Shown here: piece after piece, positions 1-10,283 of the stretch
How the letters are laid out: each line of letters begins with the position of its first letter
Position numbering within the stretch: position 1 is the stretch's first letter
Assembly (NCBI GenBank): GCA_015183035.1
Contig: JACZZP010000009.1
Location: forward strand, 558,001-622,000
Reading direction: 5' to 3'
DNA from: Meloidogyne chitwoodi
Lineage: Eukaryota > Nematoda > Chromadorea > Rhabditida > Meloidogynidae
Length of the DNA stretch: 64,000 bases
Made by a program: the position numbers and the translations under genes
Notes under the pieces: model-generated
Databases searched by the model: none
What the model was told of the DNA's origin: nothing
The model's input: only the letters and a program-made list of their open reading frames with translations

Positions 1-826
1 TTGCTCTTTCAGGAGTTTGATCTCCATGGATTTGATATTAAGGGATGGACTCTTATTTAACAAAATACCTCTGTTGTGTATAAGATTAATTATCAGAATT
101 TTAAAATCCTTACTCTGGACTTTGGACATTTTGATTTAATTTATTTACCTAGACCGGACCTAGGATTTGGACTTGAGAAAATTCCAAGCCTTAACCAATC
201 CGATCTCTACTGCCTCTGCGCACCGAACCGTCTTCTAAATAAGTAACAAGTTAATAATAGAACAACGTCAAGTAAAAAATGTAAAAAGGATAATATATGG
301 TTAATTTTGTAAATATTTAATTAACTAGCGGAGTTGGTCGCCCTTCGGGTGCCCGCTAGCAAAAACACACAAACTTAAAATAACATGAACAATAAAAACA
401 TACATACTTATAAGCATTCCTTGAGAACAAAACACATAAACATAAATACTTATCCATAATTGGTTCAAAGACTTCTTTAATTCAAAACACCAAGCAAAAT
501 AAAACAAAAACATTAATTTAAAACATTTCGATCACAAAACAAAAAAAACATAAGTTTAATCAAGTTTCAACTTTAATATCAACTTTATTTTCAATCTAAG
601 TTCAAGTTTATTTTCAAGTGCAAACCTTACTATAAAAACCCCTCATTTTCACTTCCCCCAATCACTTGTCTATAAAAACCGGACAAACATTCTCTTTTAT
701 ATAAATAGATTAAAGAACATAAAAAATATTAAAATTTATTCAATAATTACATAGGCAATAATCAATTATTTATTTAATTATTTATTTTCGTTATCAAATT
801 CAATTAAGCTTTCTTTTGCATAAAAT
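1..826. other. Gene-free left edge
   Basis: No convincing coding exon. Positions 1-250 are noticeably less AT-rich than the rest and could be a remnant of a mobile element, but no domain is readable. A perfect 7-bp stem (CTAGCGG/CCGCTAG) with an inner CCC/GGG stem lies at 325-359. The segment around 600-640 resembles AT-rich sequence around 37810-37890 in an exchanger intron, so it is probably dispersed repeat. Confidence 0.4.
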
Positions 827-1015
827 TTATCCAGAAGTACAGCAGCCTATTATTGGGCAATATGTTACACCAGTTATACAAGTTAAATCTCCATTACATT
901 GAGCTAAAGTAAAGTTACATAATAAACTACAAAGCAAAACAAGACAACGACTATCACAATTAATTTCAATCATTAAAAACGCAAATATTGTTAGTAAAAG
1001 TATTAAATGTTTCAT
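827..1015 (-). CDS. Small secreted Cys-rich protein, 62 aa
   Basis: Single-exon reading frame of 62 codons on the minus strand. The first about 20 residues (MKHLILLLTIFAFLMIEINC) form a typical signal peptide, so the product is predicted to be exported. The short mature part carries eight cysteines and ends in an adjacent CC pair followed by TSG. It is neutral and hydrophobic, unlike the Lys-rich family members elsewhere in the window, and I recognise no named family. The ATG lies in AT-rich DNA without other upstream in-frame starts. Small size and neighbourhood suggest a secreted effector-type pioneer protein; that role is inference. A further 3' exon cannot be excluded. Confidence 0.6.
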   Translation of the reverse strand: MKHLILLLTIFAFLMIEINCDSRCLVLLCSLLCNFTLAQCNGDLTCITGVTYCPIIGCCTSG

Positions 1016-2358
1016 TTTTATTTTAAATTTTAATTGTTTTTTAATTTATCTAAAAGAATAATATTTAAAAAGGTAATATATTCTCGGTTTTTGAAAATTG
1101 AGTAATTTATGTAATACACATCCCATTTATTCGCAAAAGAAAATATTTTTATTTTCAATAGAGATCTTAATTTTGTAAAAACCCAAGACGGGAAACAGAA
1201 AATTGAAGGACAAGGAACCGGGAATTCTATATCTTGGTTTCATCCCGGTTCCTTCAAAAAAGCCTAAAAAAAGGACCAAAAAAGGAAAGGGACAGTTACT
1301 GTTCCGATATCTAAATCTTCAAGTCCTCTTAGGTTGTAAAATATTTTTTTTAGCAAATAAATGGTGTAACTAAACTTGATAAATTGAGTATTTCTTTACT
1401 TAAATTAAAATATCTCCTTACAATTAAATAATTCACCGATTATAAACTACTACTAATTTACTATTGGAGATAGGCAAAATGCTAAAATAAAATTAAAATA
1501 ATTTAAATAAAAAAATTGAATTTGGCCTATCTCTACATATTTAATATAACACTTTTAAATAATAAAGTAAAAAAGTTTATTTTTTAAGCCTAAATTTGTT
1601 AAATAATTAAATAAATATAGTAGATCTTTGCCTTCATTTTATATTATTTTATCAGACTATATTTGTTGTTTTAATTTTAAAAAAGAAAAAATTATTTATT
1701 AAAAAATCACATTTTAATATTTAATAAATTTTTAATTTTTTTTTGTTTATTTATTTCCTAAAATTTAAAAAAATAAAAGAATTAAATTGCCTACCTAACG
1801 CAATAAGGAAATAAATATTTTAAGCAGGTAATAAATAAAAAACTTTTTTTTTAAATAAAAAGAAAATATTTTTGAATTTTTATTTTATTTTTTTTAATTT
1901 ATTTAAATTTTAAAATAAAATTTTAAAATTAAAAAAAAATATTTTCTTCTAAGAAAATATTTAAAATAATTTTTTTTAATTTTATATAAAATCTGCACAC
2001 AAAATTAAATAAAAATAATCAAAAATCTAGTTGAGAGAATATTAAAAAAAATTAAAAAGAAAATTGTCTTAAGGTAAATCACATACACATAGCATCAAGT
2101 AATTTTATTATTTAAATTTTATTTTTTTTAATTCACGGTTTGGCCCAAAATATTTATTTAAATAAATGTATCAAAAAATATAATAAAATTATTTATATTT
2201 ACTTATCAAAAGGAAAATGTGATTTTTAAATTTTTTTTTCGAAAATTTTCAAAAAAAAATTGTCTAGAAAAATAGATATAAAATAAGCTAAGGAAGAGAA
2301 AATTTAATCAAAAATAAAAATATTAAAATAAAAATTAAAAGCTTCCTAAAAAATAAAT
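1016..2358. other. AT-rich spacer with MITE remnants
   Basis: No coding exon seen. About 1105-1160 carries one end of the repeat family that begins ACACCCCATTTATTCGC. About 1218-1256 is a small palindrome (GGAACCGGGA / TCCCGGTTCC), probably a tiny inverted-repeat element. From about 2035 to 2358 the sequence is alignable with 11480-11734, the 5' flank of the paralogous gene at 11735, so it is shared promoter DNA of that family. Confidence 0.45.
2277..2311 (+). promoter_or_regulatory. TATA/initiator core of the 2359 gene
   Basis: TATAAAA is followed about 26 bp later by TTTAATCA, the same arrangement as in front of several other secreted-protein genes in the window. It lies about 80 bp upstream of the start codon, compatible with a short 5' UTR. 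Confidence 0.4.
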
Positions 2359-3287
2359 ATGAATAATTTAAATAATATTATTTTTATTATTTGCTTTATT
2401 ATTGTTTTATTTAATTTTATAAATTGTGAAGAAGGAGAAATTGAAGTTGTAGATGATGGTGAATCTGGAGGAGCAGCAGCAGAACCTTGCATACCAGGAT
2501 CGTGTCCATGCAGAGGCTACATATGTCCACCGTAAATATTTAAAACTTTGTTTTTTTAATACGGTAAAGCGAAAAAAGGAACATATAATTGGGTCCACCC
2601 CTGAAAGACAATTCCCTGAATATCAAGCAACCAATTAGTCAAATTACCAATTCGGTCAACTATCTTATAGTTGGCCCTGTAAACTTGGACCTATTGGGGG
2701 TGTTCTATTACTTTTCCAATTTAGAGCCCATGGCCAGTTGGTTTTCGCGCAAACTTGGCTCTAACGGGAGTGTTTTATTATTTGACCGAATTGGCAATTT
2801 GACCAATTGGTTGCGTTGATATTCAGAGAATTGTCTTTCAGGGTTGATCCCCATAATTGTTATGTCACGTATACTTGGAAAAGTATAAAGTGAATAAAAA
2901 AGAACCATCAGTGAAGCCTGAATCTTCCTTTTTCATCATTTTGGTATTTAATATCTCAACTAATTCTTCGAGTATTTATTAAATATTTTAATTTAAAAAT
3001 TAAAATATTGTTTGATATTTATAAAAATCCCACAGGACTAACCTCCAAATACAAAAAAAGTACGCGGAAAATAAATGAACGCGCTGAATAAATTTATTTT
3101 TAAATTTTAATATTTTTTATTTTCAGGGGACAAAAGTGGGATTGTAATCCATTAGGTGGATGTATTTGCAGGTATACTTTCTTTTTGAAAAAAAATAATA
3201 TTTATTTTTAGTTATCTCCTAGCTCCTTTTTTATGTGGAGTTGGTGCGTCGTTCGGATGTTGTGTTATTCCAGTTATTCCAGCATAA
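2359..3287 (+). CDS. Secreted Cys-rich protein, three exons, family 1
   Basis: Exons 2359-2531, 3127-3171 and 3212-3287 join in frame through two phase-2 introns with GT/AG borders to give 97 aa. Exon 1 encodes a signal peptide (MNNLNNIIFIICFIIVLFNF...), an acidic Gly/Ala linker and the core GSCPCRGYICPP. Exon 2 encodes GQKWDCNPLGGCIC, and exon 3 encodes YLLAPFLCGVGASFGCC with a short tail. The same three modules, split at the same phases, occur in the genes at 11249(-), 11735(+) and 20083(-), which supports the splice model. Intron 1 contains a 261-bp inverted-repeat element. I know no named domain for this; secretion and a disulfide-rich fold are inferred. Plausible nematode effector. Confidence 0.7.
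2592..2852. mobile_element. MITE with terminal inverted repeats, 261 bp
   Basis: The ends (CCCTGAAAGACAATTC and its reverse complement GAATTGTCTTTCAGGG) are near-perfect inverted repeats, and much of the interior is palindromic too. ATAATTG flanks both sides (2585-2591 and 2853-2859), a 7-8 bp target duplication typical of hAT-type elements. It sits inside intron 1 of the Cys-rich gene. Reading frames in it are palindrome shadows. Confidence 0.75.
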
Positions 3288-3570
3288 ATCAAATTATAAA
3301 AATTTGTGATATTTTTTAATTGAAATAATAATAATCTTAAAATGTAAATATTGAAATTTTTGGTGGAATAAAATGTTAATTTATAATTAATTTGAATTAA
3401 TTAATAAATTTGTTTTGAAAATTAATAGGGGAAATAACATGTCTAAAGGCTTTGATATTCTGTAGGTATTTTTAATTGCGTCCGTAAAATGTGTCAGTAA
3501 AGGAACAATACAAATAAAATCATAAGAAAAAATACATAAAAAATACATAATCATTTTTGTGTTTTTGATG

Positions 3571-4462
3571 TATTTTTGGCTTTACTTCACTTTATGAGTC
3601 CCATCGAGCATTAAGAGTCCCATCGAGCATTAAGAGTCCAATATAAGTTTATGAGTCCAATCTAAACTTTATGAGTACAATGAAATTATTTAACTATGAT
3701 TTTTTATCAAGTACTTTATTTTTTGAAAAATTTATTTTCGGAGAAAAATATAACTATTCTATTCGTCTAGTCGAGCTAAGTAGAATGATACTAGATTCGA
3801 CTCGCAAAAATAACTATGAGCAAGGATATAGATCCTTGAAAATTGAAAAATCATAGGGGGGAGTAAGTCCATTTTAGGTGATTACCGAGGCTGCTAAAAA
3901 AGTTTTATTAATTAAGCTTCAATTAGTATAACTTTGTTTAAATTTGTCCAACTTAGACTATTTTGGTCTCATTCTACTAAGCCCGAAGAGCTCTTTCGAA
4001 TGGCATATAATTTGTTAATATTTAAAAGTGTTGAAATGATAAAATGGCCTCCCCACTTCTCCCTGATTGACGAAAAATCATAAATTTTTATTGGACTCAT
4101 AAACTTTTGTTTGGACTCATAAATTTTGATAGGACTCCTAATTAGGGTTGCCGTTTTTTGTGTTTTTCGAGTCGTATATACCTCTTCAGAGCGCCTGTGA
4201 TAAAGACCACTCTCTCGTATGATAAAGACGCAGAAAAACTGACCAGTGGATAGTTGAGGTCAGAGAAATGTCACATGACCTGTTCTTTTCAAACTTGTAA
4301 ACATTTCTCTGCGTCTTTATCACACGAGAGAGTGGTCTTTATCACAGGCGCTCTGAAGAGGTATATACGACTCGAAAAACACAAAAAACGGCAACCCTAC
4401 TCCTAATGTTCGATTGGACTCTTAATGTTCGTTGGGACTCATAAAGTGAAGTAGAGCCATAT
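3571..4462. mobile_element. Inverted-repeat element hosting a second MITE
   Basis: The left end GGCTTTACTTCACTTTATGA and the right end, read in reverse complement, differ by one base over this stretch and continue as GTCCCA then CATTAAGAGTCC. Several GAGTCC repeats lie just inside each end. Flanks share only TATTTT, so the target duplication is uncertain. The complete 257-bp element at 4143-4399 was inserted later. Confidence 0.6.
4143..4399. mobile_element. hAT-type MITE, 257 bp, nested
   Basis: Terminal inverted repeat TAGGGTTGCCG..., extending through most of the element as a long palindrome. A perfect 8-bp target duplication CTCCTAAT is present at 4135-4142 and 4400-4407, the length expected for hAT transposases. 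The subterminal part (GTGATAAAGACCACTCTCTC and GATAAAGACGCAGAAA) is shared with the elements at 30540-30797 and 60680-60936, so all three belong to one family although their outermost bases differ. Confidence 0.85.
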
Positions 4463-4649
4463 TTTCTTTTTCTTTTTCGTTTCTCTTATTTATTACAGTA
4501 AGAAAATTTTCCTAGCAGAATAAAAATAACGAAATGCTTAAATCAGAAGATAAAATTAAAATTTTATTTTTACTAGGTCAGTTCCACGCCAATAAATTTA
4601 TTTGCAACTGAAAGGATACTTGAATACATCGTTTAGATATGAAATCATT

Positions 4650-5070
4650 ATTGTGTTAATTGTTAAATATTTTTATATTTAAATATAATCTCTTAAACTT
4701 TTATTCATTTATTTGTCAGTTAAACAGCAATATTTAAGGAAGAAAAGTAAAAAAAAATAAATAAAACATTTACTTTTTATTTTTAATTTATTAGTTATAT
4801 TTTTAATATTTATTTAAGAGTGTTAAATTTAAATAAAGATATAAATAAATTAATTAATTTAATAAAATTAAATTTAATTATTTAAATAATTATTTAATAA
4901 GACTGCTTCTTTTAAATAAATAAAAGAGAATAATAACCTCTTAAGTTTCAGTGATCTCTCTGCCTTTTTCTCTGACATAATTCTTCCTTTACATTTGTTT
5001 TTTAATTATAACTTTTTTTAAAATTAATATAAAAATATAATCTAAAATTTAAAAAATAAGGCTAAAAATT
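4650..5070 (+). repeat. Dispersed ~400-bp AT-rich repeat, copy 1
   Basis: This segment can be aligned by eye with 6310-6800 (same orientation) and with 25560-25990 and 27080-27420 (opposite orientation). Shared landmarks are AACAGCAATATTTAAG, TTTATTTAAGAGTGTTAAAT and TCTCTGACATAATT followed by a T-rich run. No inverted termini were found. It may be part of duplicated gene flanks. Confidence 0.6.
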
Positions 5071-5598
5071 ACAATTATTTAAAAAATTAAAGTGTATAAA
5101 ATTTGATAAATTTTAAAAATTAATATAAAAAAATATATTTAATTTAAAAAAAATTAAATTGTTTTTAATTATTTTCTTAATTTTTAATGTTTTGATAATT
5201 TGATGTCATCTAAAAAATAAACAAATAAATTTAAAAAAGAAAATACTAAATATTCCCAATAATAAAACGTAAAGTTTTTTTATTTTAAATTAAAGCATAG
5301 TTATTATTTATTTATTTTAGGCGTAAAATAAATAAATAATTTAACGAAGAATTAAATTGATTTGAATTGTTGAGGAAATAAAATTAAAAAATTGTATTGA
5401 AATGTTGATAATACACATTATTTATTTTGAATAATATTTTAATATAAATTTTAGTTAAATTTATTCAATTAAATTAAAAATAAATAAATAAATAATTTAA
5501 AAATAAAATAAATTTAAATTATTAAATTTTTGATTAAATTTAGATTTTATAATTTTAATAAAAATAAAAAATTATTTTTTATTGTTAAAATTATTTAA

Positions 5599-5633
5599 TA
5601 TAAATAGTTGTCAAATTTTATTCAATTAAATCA
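5599..5633 (+). promoter_or_regulatory. TATA/initiator core of the 5683 gene
   Basis: TATAAAT (5599-5605) and TTAAATCA (5626-5633) are spaced 27 bp. The block is closely similar to those upstream of the genes at 26612(-) and 28896(+). Confidence 0.5.
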
Positions 5634-5682
5634 AAAACAAATAAGTTAAAATAATTTTAAAAAATTAAAAAATAAAATTAAG

Positions 5683-6056
5683 ATGAATTTTCAAAAAATT
5701 GTTTTTATTTTTATTGATACATTTATGATGATTTCTTTGTTTGTTACTGAAGGAAGTGTACGGGTATGTATTTATTTTAAATTAATTTAGGAATATTAAT
5801 TTTATTTTTAAATTTTAATTTTAATTAAAATTTAAAACTAAAATTATAAATATAAAAAAAATTAATTTTAAGAATTATTTAAATGAGAAATTGAAAGAAT
5901 AAAAAAATTTACAAATAAGAAAAATTTAAAAAATTAATTTTATTAATTTTTTAGACTTGTATAGATTGCAGGAAACAAAGATGTGGAAAAGGCGTTTTTT
6001 GGTCGATTGTTTGTGACAGATATTACTGTAACATGTGTATTGGGTTAATTATGTAA
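5683..6056 (+). CDS. Small secreted Cys-rich protein, two exons, 60 aa
   Basis: Exon 1 (5683-5763) encodes a hydrophobic leader ending near VTEGSVR. A phase-0 intron (GTATGT...TTTTTTAG) leads to exon 2 (5955-6056), which encodes TCIDCRKQRCGKGVFWSIVC and a Cys-rich end with the stop codon in TGTAA context. The mature part is about 35 residues with seven cysteines including CxxC spacings. It is too short and too split for simple reading-frame searches. Support is the signal peptide, canonical splice sites and the upstream TATA/initiator block shared with other secreted-protein genes. Family unknown; likely exported from nematode tissue. Confidence 0.6.
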
Positions 6057-7631
6057 AATATTTAAATGTTATGTTAAATAAATAAATATTTTAAGGGAAA
6101 ATGTTTTTTTTAATTTTTTTATTTTTAAAATAATTTTAAAATTAAACAACTTTTTTTAATATTTATTTAATATTTTTATTCAGGGTGAAAATTAACAATT
6201 AATCCCTAAATTTTAAAAAATGGTTATTTGGGACAAAAATTTGAAAAGATATAAAAGCTCATTTTGATTTTTAGCTAATTTTTTTGTTATGACATTTGGA
6301 TATGAAAAGATATTAAGGTGTTAATTATTGAATATTTTTTTATTTAAATATAATCTCTTATACTTTTTATCCATTTATTTTCCTTAAAATAGCAATATTT
6401 GAGCAGAAAAGTGAAAGAAAAATAAAAAAGAATATTTCTTTTTATTTTTAATTTATTAGTGATATTTTTAATATTTATTTAAGAGTGTTAAATTTAAAAA
6501 TTAAATTATTAATTAATTTAAAAAAAATTAAATGTGTTAATTATTTAATAAAATAATTATTTAATAAGAAGACAAAGGCTTATTGTTGTAAATAAAAGAG
6601 AAAGAAGGATAACTTACTCTGCATTCTCTGAGAAATATAAACTTAGTCTGCGCTCTCTGAGAAATATAAACTTACTCTGCGCTCTCTGAGAAATATAAAC
6701 TTACTCTGCACTCTCTCTTTGCCTCTAACATAATTACCCTTTTCATTGTTTTTTAATTATAACTTTTTTTTAAATTTATATAAAAATATAATCTAAAATT
6801 TAAAAAATAAAGCTGAAAAATAGAATTATTTAAAAAATTAAAGTTTATAAAATTTGACAAATTTTTGAGATATTTAGACAAAAACCGTCAGACCAAATTA
6901 CCAGTAATTTTTACAATTACACTGCGTTTACGAATCATTTTTAATTTTTTATTTATAATTTAAAAATTTAAATAATTTTATAAACATACAAAAAGGTAAA
7001 CAAATGATAATTAAGAGGGATTAGATATACATGTTTTTTTATGTCGGGGCATTTTGCTTTTTGGTGTGTTGTTGGACTATATTTTGACAGTCGGTGTTTA
7101 ATGTTATTTTATTTAATATTATTTATTTATTTTAATATTTATTTATTAGATTTAAAAAATTTAATCAATAAAATATCTGCCCTTTAATTTATTTAAATTC
7201 ACTGAATGAGTGCCTCTCTAAATGAAAGAAAGGTGGCATTTTTAAAAGGTTATTTACTTACATAATTCAATTCAATCAATCAGTTTATTCCCTCTAATTA
7301 ATTAGTTATATCTTTTTATCTCTTTCACTTCTAATAAAAAGGAGAATGAAGGAGATGAGTGAAGTAAATTAAAAAAATATTTATTTAAATTAACTCTAAC
7401 CTTAATATTATATTAACTCAACCAATCACCTTTATACTAATGGAATTATTTATCTATAATTAATTAAAGAAAAAAAGACAAGTCCATAATCGCCAGATTA
7501 GGGTAAATATAAACTCATTCTTCTCTCCATCTATTTTCATTTAATTAATATTTATTTAATTTTTTACCTTTCTTTGCCAGTAAAATAATTTTATTTTAAT
7601 TAATTAATTAATTTATTTTTAAATTTAAGAA
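6057..7631. other. AT-rich spacer
   Basis: Contains a second copy of the dispersed ~400-bp repeat (about 6310-6830) interrupted by a 29-bp tandem repeat (6625-6711). The last 200 bp before 7632 probably hold the promoter of the next gene (TATAAAC near 7508). No other coding exon recognised. Confidence 0.4.
6625..6711 (+). repeat. 29-bp tandem repeat, three copies
   Basis: Three consecutive 29-bp units (6625-6653, 6654-6682, 6683-6711) starting TCTCTGAGAAATATAAACTT and ending CTGCGC or CTGCAC, differing by one or two bases. They lie inside a copy of the dispersed repeat, at the place where other copies have a single CTCTGCC sequence. Confidence 0.8.
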
Positions 7632-8817
7632 ATGAAAATTTTAAATTATTTATTTATTATTTTATTTTTAAATTTAATTTTATTATTGAGTTTTATTAAC
7701 TCAATGAATAGAAGAAAAGGTAAAGGAAAAGTTAGAGAAGGAACATCAGGGGCAGGTCATGTTGAAGGACAAAATATTAATAATCAAGAAATTGTAGAAA
7801 TAAATGAAATACTTCCTTCAACATTTACACAAGGAAATTTGATTGAATATTATAAACAGAAGGATATAAATTTTTTAGAAGCATATAATGAATATTCAAA
7901 AAACGAGGCTATTTAACTTATCGTTTGGATCGAAGCCAACTCGTAAATTTTTAAAAATAAATAAAAATAAAAATAAATTTAGTTTTACTTTGTAAGAGGA
8001 GTGTTTGGATTATACAAATTTGCTAAAATTCCTTTGTCAAAGTTAGGTATCGATAAAAATAAATTTGTAGAAATTTTTAGAAGATATGGGATTGAACCTG
8101 AAAACAGAAATTGTGCAGCAAAAAAAAGGTTTTTGATTTATTTTATTTTTTTTCCTCAAAATTTTGGAATATTTTAGAGATTTTAGTTTTCTATAATTGT
8201 TAAATTTAATTAAAAATTAAATTTAAGAGAAGGAGGATCATATTGACTTAACAAAGTTTAAAATTGAGATTGACAGATTTTTATTACAAATAAAATTTGA
8301 TAAATTTTTAAAAGAAAAAGAGATTAATATGGAAGAGATTGAGAATGATTTACCTGATGATGATAATGCTCAAGCTTTAATTTTTCAAAAATGGAAAATG
8401 TATTTTGGACAACCAAATGAATATTCTTCAATTCAAAATGAACAATTAAATATTTTAATTAATGAATTCTTTTGGGATGAAAATAAATACGAAACGAATT
8501 TACTAATTCAAAATTCGATTGAATATTTCGTTTCAAATAACAAAAATCGTGATTTATTTAAGAAATCTGGTTTATCCTTTTTAATAAATTATGAAATGAG
8601 TAAAAATATATTACAATTAGAAATTATAAAATTTATTAAAGGAAAATATCGAATTAATTTTAATGAAAATAACATGGTTATTTTGTATAAATTATTTGAT
8701 AGAAAACCAAATAAAAAAGGGAATGCTAAAAATAAATCAAATGTTGAGCTACCTGATTTGAATTTGGCTTTAGAAGAAATGGAAGAAGAAGAAAATGAAG
8801 AAAGCGAAGATAAATGA
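7632..8817 (+). pseudogene. Secreted acidic-tail protein, copy 1, frameshifted
   Basis: Exon 1 (7632 to about 7944) starts with a signal peptide (MKILNYLFIILFLNLILLLS) and a basic GKGKVREGTSGAG stretch. Exon 2 is about 7982-8128, and exon 3 runs from about 8228 to 8817. The last 162 codons are open and end in a Glu-rich tail containing LPDLNLALEEMEEEE. Comparison with the inverted paralog (29634-32582) shows that exon 1 enters a stop (7914) unless one base is added in an A-run near 7900, and that the start of exon 3 is also off by one near 8233. So the copy is decayed or carries two assembly indels. The 3' reading frame and the DLNLAL motif remain intact. Function unknown. Confidence 0.55.
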
Positions 8818-8869
8818 ACACTAAAAAATTAAAAAAATATTTTTTTCGATATTAATGTTTGGTTATAAT

Positions 8870-9114
8870 CAGTGATGGGAAAGTTCCAAAATTACCACAG
8901 AACTAGTTCCAGTTTCAGAACTTGTTTTTGAATTTTCATTGTTCCAGTTCCGGAACTATTGTAGGGTGAGAAACTAGTTCTGGACCAGTTCTTGTTCCAG
9001 AACTAGTTCCGGAACAAGTTCCAGTTCCAATAATCAGCCAGTTCCGTAGTTCCAGTTCCAAATCAGTTCCAGAAATTTGGTAATTCCCAGTTCCGGAACT
9101 GGAACCCATCATTG
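8870..9114. mobile_element. hAT-type MITE, 245 bp
   Basis: Starts CAGTGATGGGAAAGTTCC and ends in the inverted CCCATCATTG. A perfect 8-bp duplication GTTATAAT lies at 8862-8869 and 9115-9122. The interior is an array of GTTCCAG / CCGGAAC motifs, as expected for subterminal transposase-binding repeats. A second copy is at 59342-59619. Confidence 0.9.
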
Positions 9115-9521
9115 GTTATAATTCATAACATTAATCCAATTTTTTATTTAAATTTTTAAAAGTTTTGATAAATTATATTTATATAATGACATTTTTTAAA
9201 TAACTTTGTTGTGTAATATTAAAAAAGGTTAAGGGAAAGTAATAAAAATGTTATTTTATTATTTAAAGTAAACGTGGAATTAGCGCAATTAATTTATTTA
9301 AACAAAAAAATAAAAAAATAAATAAATGTTGTTGTTGTTTATTTACCTAAAAGTCATCCACGTATTTTCAATTCATAAAAATATTAAAACAAATAAAAAT
9401 ATTAATAAAATGAATCAAAATATATATTAAAAACATTACTTCCTTGTGTTTTAATTTTTTAAAGTTTTTAATTGTTATATTAATGTATAATTGACACGAG
9501 TTAATGACACTCATTTTAGTA

Positions 9522-9553
9522 TATAAATGGAGAGGATTTTCAACTTTAAATCA
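9522..9553 (+). promoter_or_regulatory. TATA/initiator core of the 9746 gene
   Basis: TATAAAT at 9522-9528 and TTAAATCA at 9546-9553 are spaced 24 bp. Between this core and the start codon a likely 5' UTR intron can be read (GTAAGT near 9615, AG at 9736), which explains the long distance to the ATG. Confidence 0.5.
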
Positions 9554-9745
9554 TATTTATTTTAAATTATTTAATTAATATTTATTTCAATAAATAATTA
9601 AAAAATACTTTTATGTAAGTTTTAATTTTATTTAAAAAATTTTATTTTTTATTTAAGCTCTTTCCTTTTATAATTTTAAAAATTTAATATTTATTTATTT
9701 ATTAAAATATTTTAAATTAAATTTTTAAAAAATTTAGAAGAAAAA

Positions 9746-10045
9746 ATGATGATGAAGAATTTAAATATTTTATTAATAAGTTTACTTGTTATGGTTTTAA
9801 TTGTTGAATTTAATGAAGCTGATAAATGCACAGAAGACAATTGTCCTGTTTATTGTAAAAAGAATTGTTCGACAAGTGATACTTTGTGCAATAACACTAA
9901 AGCAGCTTGTAATAAAAACAACTGTTGTGGTAATAAATGCGCAAAAGATTGTGGTGCAATCTGTAAAAAGAAATGTGGAAAAAAGGATAAGAAATGTAAA
10001 AACTCTCAAGCAGCTTGTAAAAAAAATAAATGCTGTAAAAAATGA
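9746..10045 (+). CDS. Secreted Lys/Cys-rich protein with two repeats, family 2
   Basis: One exon, 99 aa. The signal peptide (MMMKNLNILLISLLVMVLIV) is followed by EFNEADKC, a junction kept in the paralogs at 18163(-), 26612(-) and, partly, 28896(+). The mature part has two tandem Cys modules: residues about 28-62 (pattern C-x4-C-x3-C-x3-C, later CNNTKAACNKNNCC) and 63-98 (C-x3-C-x3-C-x3-C, later CKNSQAACKKNKCCKK). The paralogs have only one module, so this gene arose by internal duplication. It is strongly basic. Cys number and spacing suggest a small disulfide-bonded fold; I cannot assign it to a known domain. Long frames on the other strand and in another frame here are shadows. Confidence 0.75.
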   Translation: MMMKNLNILLISLLVMVLIVEFNEADKCTEDNCPVYCKKNCSTSDTLCNNTKAACNKNNCCGNKCAKDCGAICKKKCGKKDKKCKNSQAACKKNKCCKK

Positions 10046-10283
10046 TAAGTTAGGTTAAAATTAAAATAATTTTTTTTTTAATATTTTTTTTTAGAATAAA
10101 TATGTGGAAGAGATAAATAGAAAAGAAATATGTAGAAGAAATGTTTTTCAAAAAAATGTATTAATTTAAAATATTTAAATGTATTGATATATTTTTAATA
10201 AATTTTTAAATTTTATTTAAATTTATTTAAAATTTAATCAAATAACATAGGTAGTTTTAAAATCTTTTAAAATATTATTTTCC

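Larger units (their letters stand above)
3288..5682. other. Intergenic repeat region
   Basis: No gene seen. About 3570-4462 is an element with inverted ends (CTTCACTTTATGAGTCC at both ends) carrying short subterminal repeats of GAGTCC and CATTAAGAG. A second MITE (4143-4399) is nested in it. From about 4650 to 5070 lies one copy of a roughly 400-bp dispersed repeat also found near 6310, 25560 and 27080. The rest is AT-rich spacer. Confidence 0.5.

Noticed and set aside
9797..10058. Alternative frames in the 9746 gene (70 aa minus, 85 aa plus)
   Set aside because: Shadows of the Lys/Cys-rich exon; only the chosen frame has signal peptide and Cys pattern shared with paralogs.
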